Notes under the pieces: model-generated | Told to the model about the DNA's origin: nothing | What the model saw: the letters and a program-made list of their open reading frames with translations, nothing else | Databases searched by the model: none | Origin: Marinovum algicola | Lineage (GTDB): Bacteria > Pseudomonadota > Alphaproteobacteria > Rhodobacterales > Rhodobacteraceae | Assembly: GCF_900109145.1 (NCBI RefSeq) | Contig: NZ_FNYY01000006.1 | Location: 62,001-126,000 of the forward strand | Length of the DNA: 64,000 bases | Direction: 5' to 3' | Program-made: the position numbers and the translations under genes | Shown here: positions 9,093 through 20,672 of the stretch, piece after piece | How the letters are laid out: each line of letters begins with the position of its first letter | How positions within the stretch are numbered: position 1 is the stretch's first letter

Positions 9093-9509
9093 CTACTGTG
9101 CGGTAATGGTTCCCATCACGAGCTTGTCATCCACGCGGATCGGGCCGTCTTCCTTGGCGCCGAGCGTGTATTCGAAAACGCCGGTTTCCATCCCGCCGGC
9201 TTCGCTGTGAACCATCAGCATCAGCATGTCGCCCGAGGCCACGTCTTCTTGCAGAATGGCGGCGACATCCATGGTTTCCCCCATGCGGATCGGCGCATAA
9301 GCGACAACCGGGCCCGGCTTCATGTCGGTGTCGGTGCGGTGCACCACCAGCCAGCCGTTCTCGGACGCAGTGACCTTGTCGGCCGACACGACGCCATTGG
9401 AAAGGTCCTGATCAACCGCCTCGACGGCGGGGGTCATGCCGTGACCGCCGGCAAAGGCAGCGGTGGCGGACAGGGTGGCGGCGGCAAGGCTCAGTGTAAA
9501 ACGGGTCAT
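9093..9509 (-). CDS. small secreted methionine-rich protein (DUF7282-like)
   Basis: A 138-aa protein with a clear Sec signal peptide (residues 1-20, ending TAAFA). The mature part is acidic, predicted mostly beta, and resembles DUF7282-type domains (repeated pattern VSADKVTASENGWLVVH...GPVVAYAPI). No catalytic motif is seen. It holds 9 methionines in about 118 mature residues, including MLMLM. The ATG at 9509 is chosen because an AAGGAG ribosome site precedes it and the signal peptide starts there. It is divergent from the exported MsrA gene, and function is unknown. Confidence 0.75.
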   Translation of the reverse strand: MTRFTLSLAAATLSATAAFAGGHGMTPAVEAVDQDLSNGVVSADKVTASENGWLVVHRTDTDMKPGPVVAYAPIRMGETMDVAAILQEDVASGDMLMLMVHSEAGGMETGVFEYTLGAKEDGPIRVDDKLVMGTITAQ

Positions 9510-9717
9510 CGTCAAGTCTCCTTGGAAATCTGTTTTCACGTCCGGATCGCGTCCGGCGTTCACAGCTACGTGGCCGGTCCGGCAATAGTTTCATGTTGTC
9601 TGGGAATGTTTGGCGAATGCGGTCGGTCACACCGTCTCACCTCTGCGTGACAGGGGGCGGTGGCGGCTTGCCTGACGTGCCGCTTTTGCAACAGGCTTGG
9701 CGCAGGAGGTATCACCC

Positions 9718-10380
9718 ATGTCCCGTTTCTCATCGCTCAAGCCAGCGCTGCTGGCAGCCCTGATCGCCCTCGGACTGATCGTGCATTCCGGAAAGGCCCG
9801 CGCCGCGGAGACCGAGGTACTGACGGTCGCCGGCGGCTGTTTCTGGTGCGTCGAGGCTGATTTCGAAAAGGTCAGAGGCGTGGCAGAGGTGGTCAGCGGC
9901 TATACCGGCGGCAACGTGGAAAACCCCAGCTACAAACAGGTGACCCGCGGCGGCACCGGCCATTACGAGGCGGTGCAGATCCGCTATGATCCCGATCAGG
10001 TCAGCCGCGCGCAGCTGCTCGGCCTGTTCTTCCGCTCGATCGACCCGACCGACGCGGGCGGCCAGTTCTGTGACCGGGGCAACAGCTACCGCACCGCCGT
10101 CTTTGTCGAAAATGCCCAGGCCAGAGCCGAAGCCAGCCGCGCCAAGGCCGAGGCGCAGGCAGCGCTTGGACAGGAGATCGTGACCCCGGTGCTCGACGCC
10201 AAACCCTTCTATCTGGCCGAAGACTTTCACCAGAATTACTACAAATCGAGCAAATCCACGCTCACCCGCTTCGGCTATATCTCGCGGGCCGATGCCTACA
10301 AGCGTTACCGCGAGGCCTGTGGCCGCGATGATCGCGTGCGCGCGCTCTGGGGCGAAGACGCGCCTTTTGTCGGCGGTTGA
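9718..10380 (+). CDS. msrA: peptide methionine sulfoxide reductase A, predicted exported
   Basis: Reduces methionine-S-sulfoxide in proteins. The 220-aa protein has the catalytic GCFWCVE motif (Cys41), GYTGG, GHYEAVQIRYDP and the C-terminal YYKSS segment of MsrA. Unlike cytosolic MsrA it begins with a signal peptide (basic start, hydrophobic residues about 9-23, cleavage near ARA at 28-30), so it should act in the periplasm. The ATG at 9718 has an ideal AGGAGGT ribosome site; the frame opens at 9697 but that start lacks one. Its stop abuts the stop of the convergent sugar kinase. Confidence 0.93.
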   Translation: MSRFSSLKPALLAALIALGLIVHSGKARAAETEVLTVAGGCFWCVEADFEKVRGVAEVVSGYTGGNVENPSYKQVTRGGTGHYEAVQIRYDPDQVSRAQLLGLFFRSIDPTDAGGQFCDRGNSYRTAVFVENAQARAEASRAKAEAQAALGQEIVTPVLDAKPFYLAEDFHQNYYKSSKSTLTRFGYISRADAYKRYREACGRDDRVRALWGEDAPFVGG

Positions 10381-11253
10381 TCAGGGGCGGAAGTCTTCCA
10401 GATCCCTGAGATCGGGGATGACATCCGCCGTGCCCTGCCGGGTCACCATCAGCGCCCCGGCGCGCTGGGCCCGGCCGATTGCCTGTTCCATCGGCATGCC
10501 CCGGTCGAGCCCGGCCACAAGATAGCCGGTAAAGGTGTCGCCGGCCCCGGTGGTATCGACCGCCGCGACCTTGATCCCGGGATAATGCCGGTCGCTGCCG
10601 CTCTGGCACTCCAGATGCCGACAGCCCTCGGCCCCGAGGGTGACCACGATATCGGAAATCCCGAGATCGCCCAGCCCCCGCCCCAACGCTGCCTCCAGCT
10701 GCGCCGCCTCGACCTGATTGAGCACAAGGAGATCGATCCGGTCGATCACGCCGTGCACCGCTTCGGCATCGAAAGGCGCCGCGGCATAGACCACACGCAT
10801 GCCTTTCTGCTGTCCGAGGCCGGCGGCAAAGCTCTGAAGGTTGGTTTCGTTCTGGAACATCAGGCTGTCCGACGGGGTCGCCCCGGCCAGCGCCGCCGTC
10901 ACCTGCCCCTGCCCCAGCGCGACATTGGCACCGGGGTAAAGCACGATCTGGTTTTCGCCCGCCGCGTCGATCAGGATGATCGCATGGCCGGTGGTGTCCC
11001 CCAGCTCGGCGATATGGCGGGTGTCGACGCCATATTCCAACAGGCGCTCGACCGCCCAGCGCCCATCCGTGCCGACCGCGCCGATATGCACCACATGCCC
11101 GGCCGCCCGCGCCGCCGCCACTGACATGTTGGCGCCCTTGCCGCCCAGCCCGCGGCGAAATTCGGTCGAGGCCAGGGTCTCGCCCGGCGCCGGCAGATGC
11201 GGCAGGTGATAGAAGAGATCGGCATTGATCGAGCCGAGGTTGAAGATGGTCAC
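10381..11253 (-). CDS. PfkB-family carbohydrate kinase, ribokinase-like
   Basis: Predicted ATP-dependent sugar kinase, most like ribokinase (ribose to ribose-5-phosphate). The 290-aa protein has the first PfkB signature with GGKGAN (residues 37-42), the ribokinase-like start FNLGSINAD, NQVEAA in the middle, and the catalytic DTTGAGDTFTG near residues 235-245. Start codon is GTG with a GGGGAG ribosome site. No ribose transporter or regulator is adjacent, so the substrate is inferred from sequence similarity only. Confidence 0.85.
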   Translation of the reverse strand: MTIFNLGSINADLFYHLPHLPAPGETLASTEFRRGLGGKGANMSVAAARAAGHVVHIGAVGTDGRWAVERLLEYGVDTRHIAELGDTTGHAIILIDAAGENQIVLYPGANVALGQGQVTAALAGATPSDSLMFQNETNLQSFAAGLGQQKGMRVVYAAAPFDAEAVHGVIDRIDLLVLNQVEAAQLEAALGRGLGDLGISDIVVTLGAEGCRHLECQSGSDRHYPGIKVAAVDTTGAGDTFTGYLVAGLDRGMPMEQAIGRAQRAGALMVTRQGTADVIPDLRDLEDFRP

Positions 11254-11295
11254 GCCGCTCCCCTTTCACCTTGCCTGCTGCGCCCGGTCACGGGC

Positions 11296-11318
11296 GAAAC
11301 CCTCCACCGGAGGGTTTC
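11296..11318 (-). terminator. hairpin after the malic enzyme gene
   Basis: Perfect inverted repeat: GAAACCCTCC (11296-11305) and GGAGGGTTTC (11309-11318) with a 3-nt loop (effectively a shorter stem with a 5-nt loop). It lies 12 bp past the malic enzyme stop and before the next leftward gene. There is no T-run, so it may work as a processing/stability hairpin or a weak terminator. Confidence 0.55.
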
Positions 11319-11329
11319 CGTATGCCCGC

Positions 11330-13585
<2,256 letters not shown>

Positions 13586-13736
13586 TCACTGGCCTCCCTG
13601 TTTCCGTCTGGCGGGTTGTAACCAAGCCCCGAAGCGAAGCAAAGCGCAAGCTTTGCCGCAATTCCCGAAGGGGCCTTTCGGCTTTTCCCGACAATCGCGG
13701 AAGTTTATGGTCTGCGGCAACACCGAAGGGGGCAGA

Positions 13737-16376
13737 ATGAGCAGCGGCAAATCCACCGTGACGCCGATGATGGCGCAGTATCTCGAGATCAAATCCGGTT
13801 ATGAAGATGCACTTCTGTTTTACCGGATGGGAGATTTCTACGAGCTGTTCTTTGACGATGCCAAGGCGGCGGCCGAGGCGCTCGACATCGCGCTGACCAA
13901 GCGCGGCAAGCATGATGGCGGTGACATCCCGATGTGCGGCGTGCCGGTGCATGCCGCCGAGGGTTATCTGCTGACGCTGATCCGCAAGGGCTTTCGCGTC
14001 GCGGTCTGCGAACAGATGGAGAGCCCGGCCGAGGCCAAGAAACGCGGCGCGAAATCGGTTGTGAAACGCGACGTGGTGCGGCTTGTCACCCCCGGCACGC
14101 TGACCGAAGAGAGCCTGCTCGAGGCGCGGCGGCACAATTTCCTCGCCGCCTATGCGCTGGTGCGCGACGCGGCGGCGCTGGCCTGGGTGGATATCTCGAC
14201 CGGGGCGTTTCACGTGATGGCGTTGCCGCAGGTACGCCTGGGGCCGGAGCTGGCGCGGCTGGCCCCGTCCGAAGTGCTGGTGTCCGAAGCACAGGAGATC
14301 GAGCTGGCGAATGTGGTGGCCGACGCCGGCGCGGCGCTGACCGCGCTGGGGCGCGGCTCCTTCGACAGCTCACTGGCAGCGGACCGGGTGGCCGAGGTCT
14401 TTGGCGTGGCCTCGCTCGATGCTTTCGGGACGTTCGAACGGGCCGAGCTTTCGGCAATGGGCGCGCTGGTCGACTATCTGAAGATCACTCAGAAAGGCAA
14501 ACTGCCGCTGCTGCGCCCGCCGCAGAAAGAGGCCAGCGGCGGGGTGATGCAGATCGACGCCGCGACCCGGCGCAATCTGGAACTGACCGCGGCACTTTCC
14601 GGCGGGCGGGCCGGATCGCTGCTCGCCTGTATCGACCGCACGGTGACCGCCGGCGGCGCGCGGCTGCTGGAGCGCCGCTTGTCCAGCCCGTCGCGCGATC
14701 TGGCGGAGATCAACGCGCGGCTCGAGGCGGTGGGTTTTTCACTGGACGAAACGGAATTTCGTTCTGCGCTGCGCGAGGCCCTGCGCAAGGTTCCCGACAT
14801 CGACCGGGCGCTGTCGCGGCTGTCGCTCGACCGAGGTGGCCCGCGCGATCTGACTGCCGTGCGCAACGCGCTGGAACAGGCCGCCGAAATCGGCGCGCGC
14901 CATGACGATACCGCGCTGCCAGCGCGGCTGCACGACGCGGTGGCGCGGCTCTCGGGGCATGACGCGCTGCTCGACCTGCTCGACCAGGCGCTGGTGGCGG
15001 AACCGCCGCTGCTGGCGCGGGATGGCGGCTTTATCGCGCCGGGCTATGACGAAGACCTCGACGAGGCGCGCACGCTGCGCGACGAGGGGCGCGGCGTGAT
15101 CGCCAGGATGCAGCAGGACTATGTCACCGAGACCGGCATCAACTCTCTGAAAATCAAGCACAACAACGTACTGGGCTATTTCATCGAATGCACCGCCACC
15201 CATGCGGACAAGATGCACGCCCTGTCAGAGCGCTTCATCCACCGCCAGACCACCGCCAACCAGGTGCGCTTCACCACGGTGGAGCTGTCGGAACTGGAGA
15301 CCCGCATCCTCAATGCCGGCAACCGGGCGTTGGAGATCGAGAAACGGCTGTTCGCCGCGCTGCGCCAGGCGGTGCTCGACGCGGCCGGCCCGTTGGGTGA
15401 CCTGGCGCGGGCGTTGAGCGAGCTTGACGTCAGCAGCGCGCTGGCCGAACTGGCGGCGCAGGAGGATTGGACGCGGCCGGTGGTGGACAACAGCCGGATG
15501 TTTCACGTGGAAACCGGGCGGCACCCGGTTGTCGAGGCGGCGCTGAAACGCGAAGGCGATCCCTTTGTCGCCAATGATTGCGATCTGAACGATGCCGATG
15601 GCGCCTCGGCGATCTGGCTTCTGACCGGGCCGAACATGGCCGGCAAATCGACCTTCCTGCGGCAGAATGCGCTGATCGCCGTGCTGGCGCAGATGGGCGC
15701 CTTTGTCCCCGCCGAAAAGGCGCATATCGGGCTGGTGTCGCAATTGTTCAGCCGCGTCGGCGCCTCGGACGATCTGGCACGCGGTCGGTCGACCTTCATG
15801 GTGGAAATGGTCGAGACCGCCGCCATTCTCAACCAGGCCGACGACCGCGCACTGGTGATCCTCGACGAGATCGGCCGCGGCACGGCAACCTATGACGGGC
15901 TGTCGATCGCCTGGGCAACGCTGGAACATCTGCATGACGTCAACCGCTGCCGCGGCCTCTTTGCCACGCATTACCACGAGATGACCTCGCTTGCCGGACG
16001 GATGGCCGGAGTCGAGAATGCCACCGTCGCGGTGAAGGAATGGCAGAACGAGGTGATCTTTCTGCACGAGGTCAAGAAAGGCGCGGCGGATCGGTCTTAT
16101 GGGGTGCAGGTGGCGCAACTGGCGGGGCTGCCCAAGGTGGTTGTCGGCCGCGCGCGCGAGATCCTCGATGCGCTGGAACAAGGCGAGCGTGAGGGCGGCA
16201 AGCAGAAGGCGGTGATCGACGATCTGCCGCTGTTCTCGGCGATGGCGGCCGCGCCGGCGCCGGTGGCTGCGGCCGAGCCATCGGAAGCGGAGGCGCGGCT
16301 GCGCGAGTTGCATCCCGACGAGCTGTCCCCGCGCGAGGCATTGCAGGTGATCTATGAGCTGAAGGGCTTGGTCTAG
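13737..16376 (+). CDS. mutS: DNA mismatch repair protein MutS
   Basis: Recognises mismatches and starts repair with MutL. The 879-aa protein has the mismatch-binding domain with the Phe-x-Glu pair in RMGDFYELFFDDA (near residue 30), the Walker A LTGPNMAGKST (from about residue 629), ILDEIGRGTATYDG and the THYHE motif. Start: ATG at 13737 follows GAAGGGGG and a TPMMAQYLEIK start usual for MutS; an in-frame ATG at 13707 is possible. The gene contains a 13/16 match to parS near 15499 that is likely chance. Confidence 0.96.
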   Translation: MSSGKSTVTPMMAQYLEIKSGYEDALLFYRMGDFYELFFDDAKAAAEALDIALTKRGKHDGGDIPMCGVPVHAAEGYLLTLIRKGFRVAVCEQMESPAEAKKRGAKSVVKRDVVRLVTPGTLTEESLLEARRHNFLAAYALVRDAAALAWVDISTGAFHVMALPQVRLGPELARLAPSEVLVSEAQEIELANVVADAGAALTALGRGSFDSSLAADRVAEVFGVASLDAFGTFERAELSAMGALVDYLKITQKGKLPLLRPPQKEASGGVMQIDAATRRNLELTAALSGGRAGSLLACIDRTVTAGGARLLERRLSSPSRDLAEINARLEAVGFSLDETEFRSALREALRKVPDIDRALSRLSLDRGGPRDLTAVRNALEQAAEIGARHDDTALPARLHDAVARLSGHDALLDLLDQALVAEPPLLARDGGFIAPGYDEDLDEARTLRDEGRGVIARMQQDYVTETGINSLKIKHNNVLGYFIECTATHADKMHALSERFIHRQTTANQVRFTTVELSELETRILNAGNRALEIEKRLFAALRQAVLDAAGPLGDLARALSELDVSSALAELAAQEDWTRPVVDNSRMFHVETGRHPVVEAALKREGDPFVANDCDLNDADGASAIWLLTGPNMAGKSTFLRQNALIAVLAQMGAFVPAEKAHIGLVSQLFSRVGASDDLARGRSTFMVEMVETAAILNQADDRALVILDEIGRGTATYDGLSIAWATLEHLHDVNRCRGLFATHYHEMTSLAGRMAGVENATVAVKEWQNEVIFLHEVKKGAADRSYGVQVAQLAGLPKVVVGRAREILDALEQGEREGGKQKAVIDDLPLFSAMAAAPAPVAAAEPSEAEARLRELHPDELSPREALQVIYELKGLV

Positions 16377-16420
16377 GCGGTCTCGTTTTCGGGAGCCGCG
16401 CCAGATCAAGGCCGGAACGT

Positions 16421-16446
16421 AAAAACGCCGCCCCGAGGGGCGGCGC
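16421..16446 (-). terminator. rho-independent terminator of grpE
   Basis: On the minus strand a 9-base GC stem CGCCGCCCC / GGGGCGGCG (innermost pairs probably open as loop) is followed by TTTTT (complement of 16421-16425). It sits 9 bp after the grpE stop. On the plus strand it may also stop mutS transcription, with a less uniform tail. Confidence 0.85.
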
Positions 16447-16454
16447 TTTCAAAC

Positions 16455-17015
16455 TTACCCGCCGGTGTTCGACGAGACCCCGACCTGCGCCGGGCGCAAG
16501 AGACGGTCGTGCATGATGAATCCGTCGGCCGAAACCTGGATGATCTCGCCGGCCTTGGTGCCGGGCACCGGGGCTTCGAACATCGCCTCATGATGCTGCG
16601 GATCGAATTTGTCGCCAACCTGCGGCGTGATCGGATCGATGCCGTGTTTCTTCAGCACCGACACCAGCTCGCGCATGGTCAGCTCGACACCCTCGATCAG
16701 CGCGGCGGCGACCTCTTTCTGGTCTTCCGGGGTCGCCTCGACCGCCCGTTTCATGTTGTCGTAGACCGGCAGCAGGTCGCGCGCCAGACGCGAGCCGCCA
16801 TACCGCTCGGCGTCATGCCGTTCCTTTTGCGCCCGCTTGCGCGAATTCTCGGCATCGGCCAGGGCGCGCATGAATTTGTCCTGAAGCGCGTCGCGCTCGG
16901 CGCGCAGCGTGTCCAGCTCGATCGCTGCGTCGTCCATCTCTTCCATCTCGCCTGCAAGTTCTTCGGCTTCTGCCTCGTCAATATCGTCGAGGAATTCTTT
17001 CTCCGGCTCTGCCAT
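16455..17015 (-). CDS. grpE: GrpE nucleotide exchange factor
   Basis: Releases ADP from DnaK in the Hsp70 cycle. The 186-aa protein has an acidic coiled-coil N-terminus (EEMDDAAIELDTLRAERD...), the RKRAQKERHDAERYG central helix, and the C-terminal beta-wing block FDPQHHEAMFEAP...GEIIQVSADGFIMHDRLLRPAQV. It follows hrcA by 9 bp with an AGGTGAAG ribosome site, so hrcA-grpE form one operon. dnaK and dnaJ are not in this window. Confidence 0.95.
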   Translation of the reverse strand: MAEPEKEFLDDIDEAEAEELAGEMEEMDDAAIELDTLRAERDALQDKFMRALADAENSRKRAQKERHDAERYGGSRLARDLLPVYDNMKRAVEATPEDQKEVAAALIEGVELTMRELVSVLKKHGIDPITPQVGDKFDPQHHEAMFEAPVPGTKAGEIIQVSADGFIMHDRLLRPAQVGVSSNTGG

Positions 17016-17024
17016 TCTTCACCT

Positions 17025-18089
17025 CTAACTTCGGTCGGAAATCAGCTTGCCGACCAGCTGTGCCGTATAATCCACGATCGGAACGATGCGCCCGTAGTTC
17101 AGCCGCGTGGGGCCGATCACACCGACCGCACCGATGATCTTTCGATCCGCGTTCATATATGGAGAGACCACCAAAGAGGAACCCGAAAGAGAGAAAAGTT
17201 TGTTCTCTGAGCCGATAAAAATCCGCACACCATCGCCGGTTTCGGTCAATTCGAGGAATTCGGCAATGTCCCGCTTACGTTCGAGATCGTCAAACAGCAC
17301 GCGAATCCGTTCCAGGTCTTCCTCGGCCCCTTGCTCGCCCAGAAGATTCGACCGTCCGCGCACGATCAGCCGGGCGGAATCGGCCGCATCGTCCGACCAG
17401 ATCGCCAGCCCGCTTTCGACCAGTTCCTGTGACAGGCTGTCGATTTCCTGCCGGCGTTTCTTGATCTCCTTGGTGAACTCGCTGCGCAGCTCGCTGAGGG
17501 TGCGGCCTTCGATCAGCGCATTGAGGAAATTCGCCGCCTCGCGCATCGAGCTCGGCGTCTGGCCGGGCGGCGGAGTGAAGATCCGGTTTTCGACGTGACC
17601 ATCGGCAAAGACCAGCACCACCAGCGCCCGGTCCTGCGCCAGCGAGACAAATTCGATATGGCGGATCGGCGCCTCGTGTTTCGGCGTCAGCACCAGCGAG
17701 GCGCCATGGGTCACCCCCGAGAGCGCCGATCCCACCCGATCGAGCAGGTTCGACACATCACTGGCATTGTCGCCCAATGTCTGATCGAGCGCGGCGCGAT
17801 CTTCCATCGCCAGCTCGTCGACCTCGAGCAGCCCGTCGACGAACATCCGCAGCCCCTGCTGGGTGGGAATCCGTCCGGCGCTGACATGCGGGCTGTCGAG
17901 CAGGCCGAGGTATTCCAGATCCTGCATCACGTTTCGCACCGTCGCGGCGCTGACCTTTTGTGACAGGGTGCGGGTGAGCGTGCGCGAGCCCACCGGCTCG
18001 CCCGTGCTCAGATAGCCTTCGACCACCCGGCGAAACACTTCGCGCGAGCGGTCGTTCATCTCTTCGAGTATTCTCGAGCCGTCGCTCAT
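17025..18089 (-). CDS. hrcA: heat-inducible transcription repressor HrcA
   Basis: Repressor of groESL-type operons acting at CIRCE operators. The 354-aa protein has the N-terminal winged helix ([53 protein letters not shown]) and the C-terminal HrcA blocks ([38 protein letters not shown]). The ATG at 18089 begins just ahead of the conserved helix; the frame is open to 18146 but that extension is not conserved-looking. I saw no CIRCE element in the divergent hrcA/rph spacer. Confidence 0.95.
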   Translation of the reverse strand: MSDGSRILEEMNDRSREVFRRVVEGYLSTGEPVGSRTLTRTLSQKVSAATVRNVMQDLEYLGLLDSPHVSAGRIPTQQGLRMFVDGLLEVDELAMEDRAALDQTLGDNASDVSNLLDRVGSALSGVTHGASLVLTPKHEAPIRHIEFVSLAQDRALVVLVFADGHVENRIFTPPPGQTPSSMREAANFLNALIEGRTLSELRSEFTKEIKKRRQEIDSLSQELVESGLAIWSDDAADSARLIVRGRSNLLGEQGAEEDLERIRVLFDDLERKRDIAEFLELTETGDGVRIFIGSENKLFSLSGSSLVVSPYMNADRKIIGAVGVIGPTRLNYGRIVPIVDYTAQLVGKLISDRS

Positions 18090-18194
18090 CGGGCTCTGAC
18101 CCCTTCCTTTCCTGCCATCGGACCACGCCACGACAGGGTTGCGCAACAGGCCGCCCGCCCGTATCCCGGCGGAGAAACCAGCAAGGACAAGATC

Positions 18195-18908
18195 ATGCGA
18201 CCGTCTGGACGGAACTTAAGCGAAATGCGCGCCGTTTCAATCGAAACCGGTGTCACGAAACATGCAGAAGGCTCCTGCATGATCAGGATCGGCGACACCC
18301 ATGTGCTCTGCACCGCCACCATCGAGGACCGGGTGCCACCCTTCATCAAAGGCTCGGGCCTGGGCTGGGTGACGGCGGAATACGGCATGCTGCCGCGCGC
18401 CACCAACACCCGCATGCGGCGCGAGGCCTCGGCCGGCAAGCAAGGCGGCCGCACGGTGGAAATCCAGCGGCTGATCGGCCGCAGCCTGCGCGCCGGTGTC
18501 GACCGGGTGGCACTGGGGGAACGTCAGATCACTGTCGACTGCGATGTGATCCAGGCCGATGGCGGCACCCGCTGCGCCTCGATCACCGGCGGCTGGGTGG
18601 CGCTGAAACTGGCGGTCAACAAACTGATGAAGACCGGCGATGTGGTCTCGGATCCGTTGACCGATCCTGTGGCCGCGGTGAGCTGTGGCATCTATGCCGG
18701 CCAGCCGGTGCTCGACCTCGACTATCCCGAAGACAGCGAAGCCGGCGTCGATGGCAACTTCATCATGCTCGGCAGCAAGCAGCTGATCGAAGTGCAGATG
18801 TCGGCCGAAGGCTCTGTGTTTTCCCGCGATCAGATGAACGCGCTGATGGACCTGGCCGAAAAAGGCGTCGAGGAACTTGCTGCGGCGCAGAAAGCGGCGG
18901 TGGCATGA
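18195..18908 (+). CDS. rph: ribonuclease PH
   Basis: Phosphorolytic 3'-to-5' exoribonuclease that trims tRNA 3' ends. The 237-aa protein is full length, with the classical start [12 protein letters not shown], the [20 protein letters not shown] block, and [21 protein letters not shown] (phosphate and active site region). An AAGGACA site precedes the ATG. rdgB starts within its stop (ATGA), forming rph-rdgB-hemW. It is divergent from hrcA with a 105-bp spacer. Confidence 0.97.
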   Translation: MRPSGRNLSEMRAVSIETGVTKHAEGSCMIRIGDTHVLCTATIEDRVPPFIKGSGLGWVTAEYGMLPRATNTRMRREASAGKQGGRTVEIQRLIGRSLRAGVDRVALGERQITVDCDVIQADGGTRCASITGGWVALKLAVNKLMKTGDVVSDPLTDPVAAVSCGIYAGQPVLDLDYPEDSEAGVDGNFIMLGSKQLIEVQMSAEGSVFSRDQMNALMDLAEKGVEELAAAQKAAVA

Positions 18909-19516
18909 GCCGGAAATTCTCGGGCGACAAGCTGGTCATCGCGACCCACAACCAGGGCAAGCTAGAAGAAATTCAGGCATTGCTCGCGCCGTATGGCGTC
19001 GAGGTTGTGGGCGCGGCGACATTGGGGCTGGATGAGCCCGAGGAGACCGAAACCACATTCGTCGGCAATGCCCGGATCAAGGCGCATGCGGCGGCCAGGG
19101 CCACCGGCCTGCCCGCCCTTGCCGATGACAGCGGCATCGAGATCACCGCACTGGGCAACGCCCCCGGCGTCTATACCGCCGATTGGGCCGAAACCCCGAA
19201 TGGCCGCGATTTCGAGATGGCGATGCGCCGCACGCATGAGGAGCTCGAGGCGATAGAGGCCCCCCACCCCCGGCTGGCGCAGTTCTGCTGCACCCTGGTG
19301 CTGGCCTGGCCCGATGGCCATGACGAAGTGTTCCCCGGGGTGATGCCGGGCAAGGTGGTCTGGCCGATGCGCGGCGATCAGGGGCATGGCTATGACCCGA
19401 TCTTCGTGCCAGATGGCTATGACATCACCTTTGGCGAAATGGCGCGCTGGGAGAAAAACAGGATTTCGCACCGCGCCGATGCCTTCGCCAAACTCGTGGC
19501 CGGCTGCTTTGACTGA
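18905..19516 (+). CDS. rdgB: RdgB/HAM1 non-canonical purine NTP pyrophosphatase
   Basis: Hydrolyses dITP, ITP and XTP to the monophosphates and so keeps deaminated purines out of DNA and RNA. The 203-aa protein shows [17 protein letters not shown] (residues 9-25), the ADDSGIEI active site, [10 protein letters not shown], and [13 protein letters not shown]. It starts with ATG overlapping the rph stop, and its end overlaps the hemW start by 8 bp. Confidence 0.96.
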   Translation: MSRKFSGDKLVIATHNQGKLEEIQALLAPYGVEVVGAATLGLDEPEETETTFVGNARIKAHAAARATGLPALADDSGIEITALGNAPGVYTADWAETPNGRDFEMAMRRTHEELEAIEAPHPRLAQFCCTLVLAWPDGHDEVFPGVMPGKVVWPMRGDQGHGYDPIFVPDGYDITFGEMARWEKNRISHRADAFAKLVAGCFD

Positions 19517-20669
19517 GGACTGGCAGGTCGGCGGCTTCGGGCTTTATGTCCACTGGCCGTTCTGCGAGGCCAAATGCCCGTATTGCGACTTCAATTCCCA
19601 TGTTACCCGGCGCATCGACCATGACGCCTGGCGCGAGGCCTATCTGAGCGAGATAGACCGGATCGCCGCGCAGACACCGGGCCGCGTGCTGCGCTCGGTC
19701 TATTTCGGCGGCGGCACGCCATCGCTGATGCAGGTCGAGACGGTCGAGGCGGTGCTGAACCGCGTGGCGCAGCGCTGGACCCTGGCGAATGACGTGGAAA
19801 TCACCCTGGAGGCCAACCCCTCGTCGGTCGAGGCCGGCCGTTTTCGCGGCTATCGCGCCGCCGGGGTCAATCGCGTCTCGCTGGGCGTGCAAGCGCTGAA
19901 TGACACCGATCTGCGGCGGCTCGGGCGGCTGCACGACGTGGCGCAGGCGGAAGCGGCAATTGCCATTGCGCAAGAGACCTTCGAGCGGATGAGTTTCGAC
20001 CTGATCTATGCCCGGCAGGATCAGAGCCTTGCCGAGTGGGACAGCGAATTGCGCCGGGCGCTCGACATGGGCGTCGACCACCTGTCGCTCTACCAGCTGA
20101 CGATCGAGGATGGCACCGCCTTTGGCGATCGTTTCAAGGCCGGCAAGCTGCGCGGTCTGCCGCAGGAAGAGCTTTCGGCGGATATGTATGCGCTCACCCA
20201 AGAGATTTGCGAGGCCGCCGGCCTGCCGGCCTATGAGGTGTCGAACCATGCCCGCGAAGACCGGCAATCGCGGCACAACCTGATTTATTGGCGCGGCGGC
20301 GATTATGCCGGCATCGGGCCCGGCGCGCATGGGCGGCTGACACTCGACGGCGCGCGGATTGCCACCGAGGCGCGGCGCAATCCCGGCGTCTGGCTCTCGG
20401 CCGTGGCGCAGGGCGATGCGGAAATGCGCAGTACGCTGAACACCACAGATATTGTGTTGGAATACATCATGATGGGGCTGAGAACATCAGAACCGCTTGA
20501 TCTGGCGCGCCTGAAAGCGCGCACCGGCGCCGAGATTCCGGCGGCCCGGCTTGCCCATTTGCAAGAGCTTGGCATGATCGAGCGGCGTGACGCGCTGGTT
20601 TCGGTCACCCCGGCGGGGCGACCGATCCTCAATGCGGTGATTTCCGAGCTGATCCGCGACTTTGACTGA
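19509..20669 (+). CDS. hemW: HemW-like radical SAM protein (coproporphyrinogen III oxidase-like)
   Basis: Radical SAM protein that binds heme; HemW is thought to be a heme chaperone, although it is often called oxygen-independent coproporphyrinogen oxidase. The 386-aa protein has the SAM cluster motif CEAKCPYCDF near residues 17-26, YFGGGTPSL, and NRVSLGVQ. It lacks the extra N-terminal residues of true HemN. The start is TTG at 19509, within the rdgB end; no ATG lies close to the conserved GFGLYVHWPFC start, so the TTG is inferred. Confidence 0.92.
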   Translation: MTEDWQVGGFGLYVHWPFCEAKCPYCDFNSHVTRRIDHDAWREAYLSEIDRIAAQTPGRVLRSVYFGGGTPSLMQVETVEAVLNRVAQRWTLANDVEITLEANPSSVEAGRFRGYRAAGVNRVSLGVQALNDTDLRRLGRLHDVAQAEAAIAIAQETFERMSFDLIYARQDQSLAEWDSELRRALDMGVDHLSLYQLTIEDGTAFGDRFKAGKLRGLPQEELSADMYALTQEICEAAGLPAYEVSNHAREDRQSRHNLIYWRGGDYAGIGPGAHGRLTLDGARIATEARRNPGVWLSAVAQGDAEMRSTLNTTDIVLEYIMMGLRTSEPLDLARLKARTGAEIPAARLAHLQELGMIERRDALVSVTPAGRPILNAVISELIRDFD

Positions 20670-20672
20670 GCG

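Noticed and set aside
15499-15514. Degenerate parS-like TGTTTCACGTGGAAAC in mutS
   Set aside because: 13 of 16 bases match and the palindrome is broken on one side; likely coincidental with the MFHVE codons.
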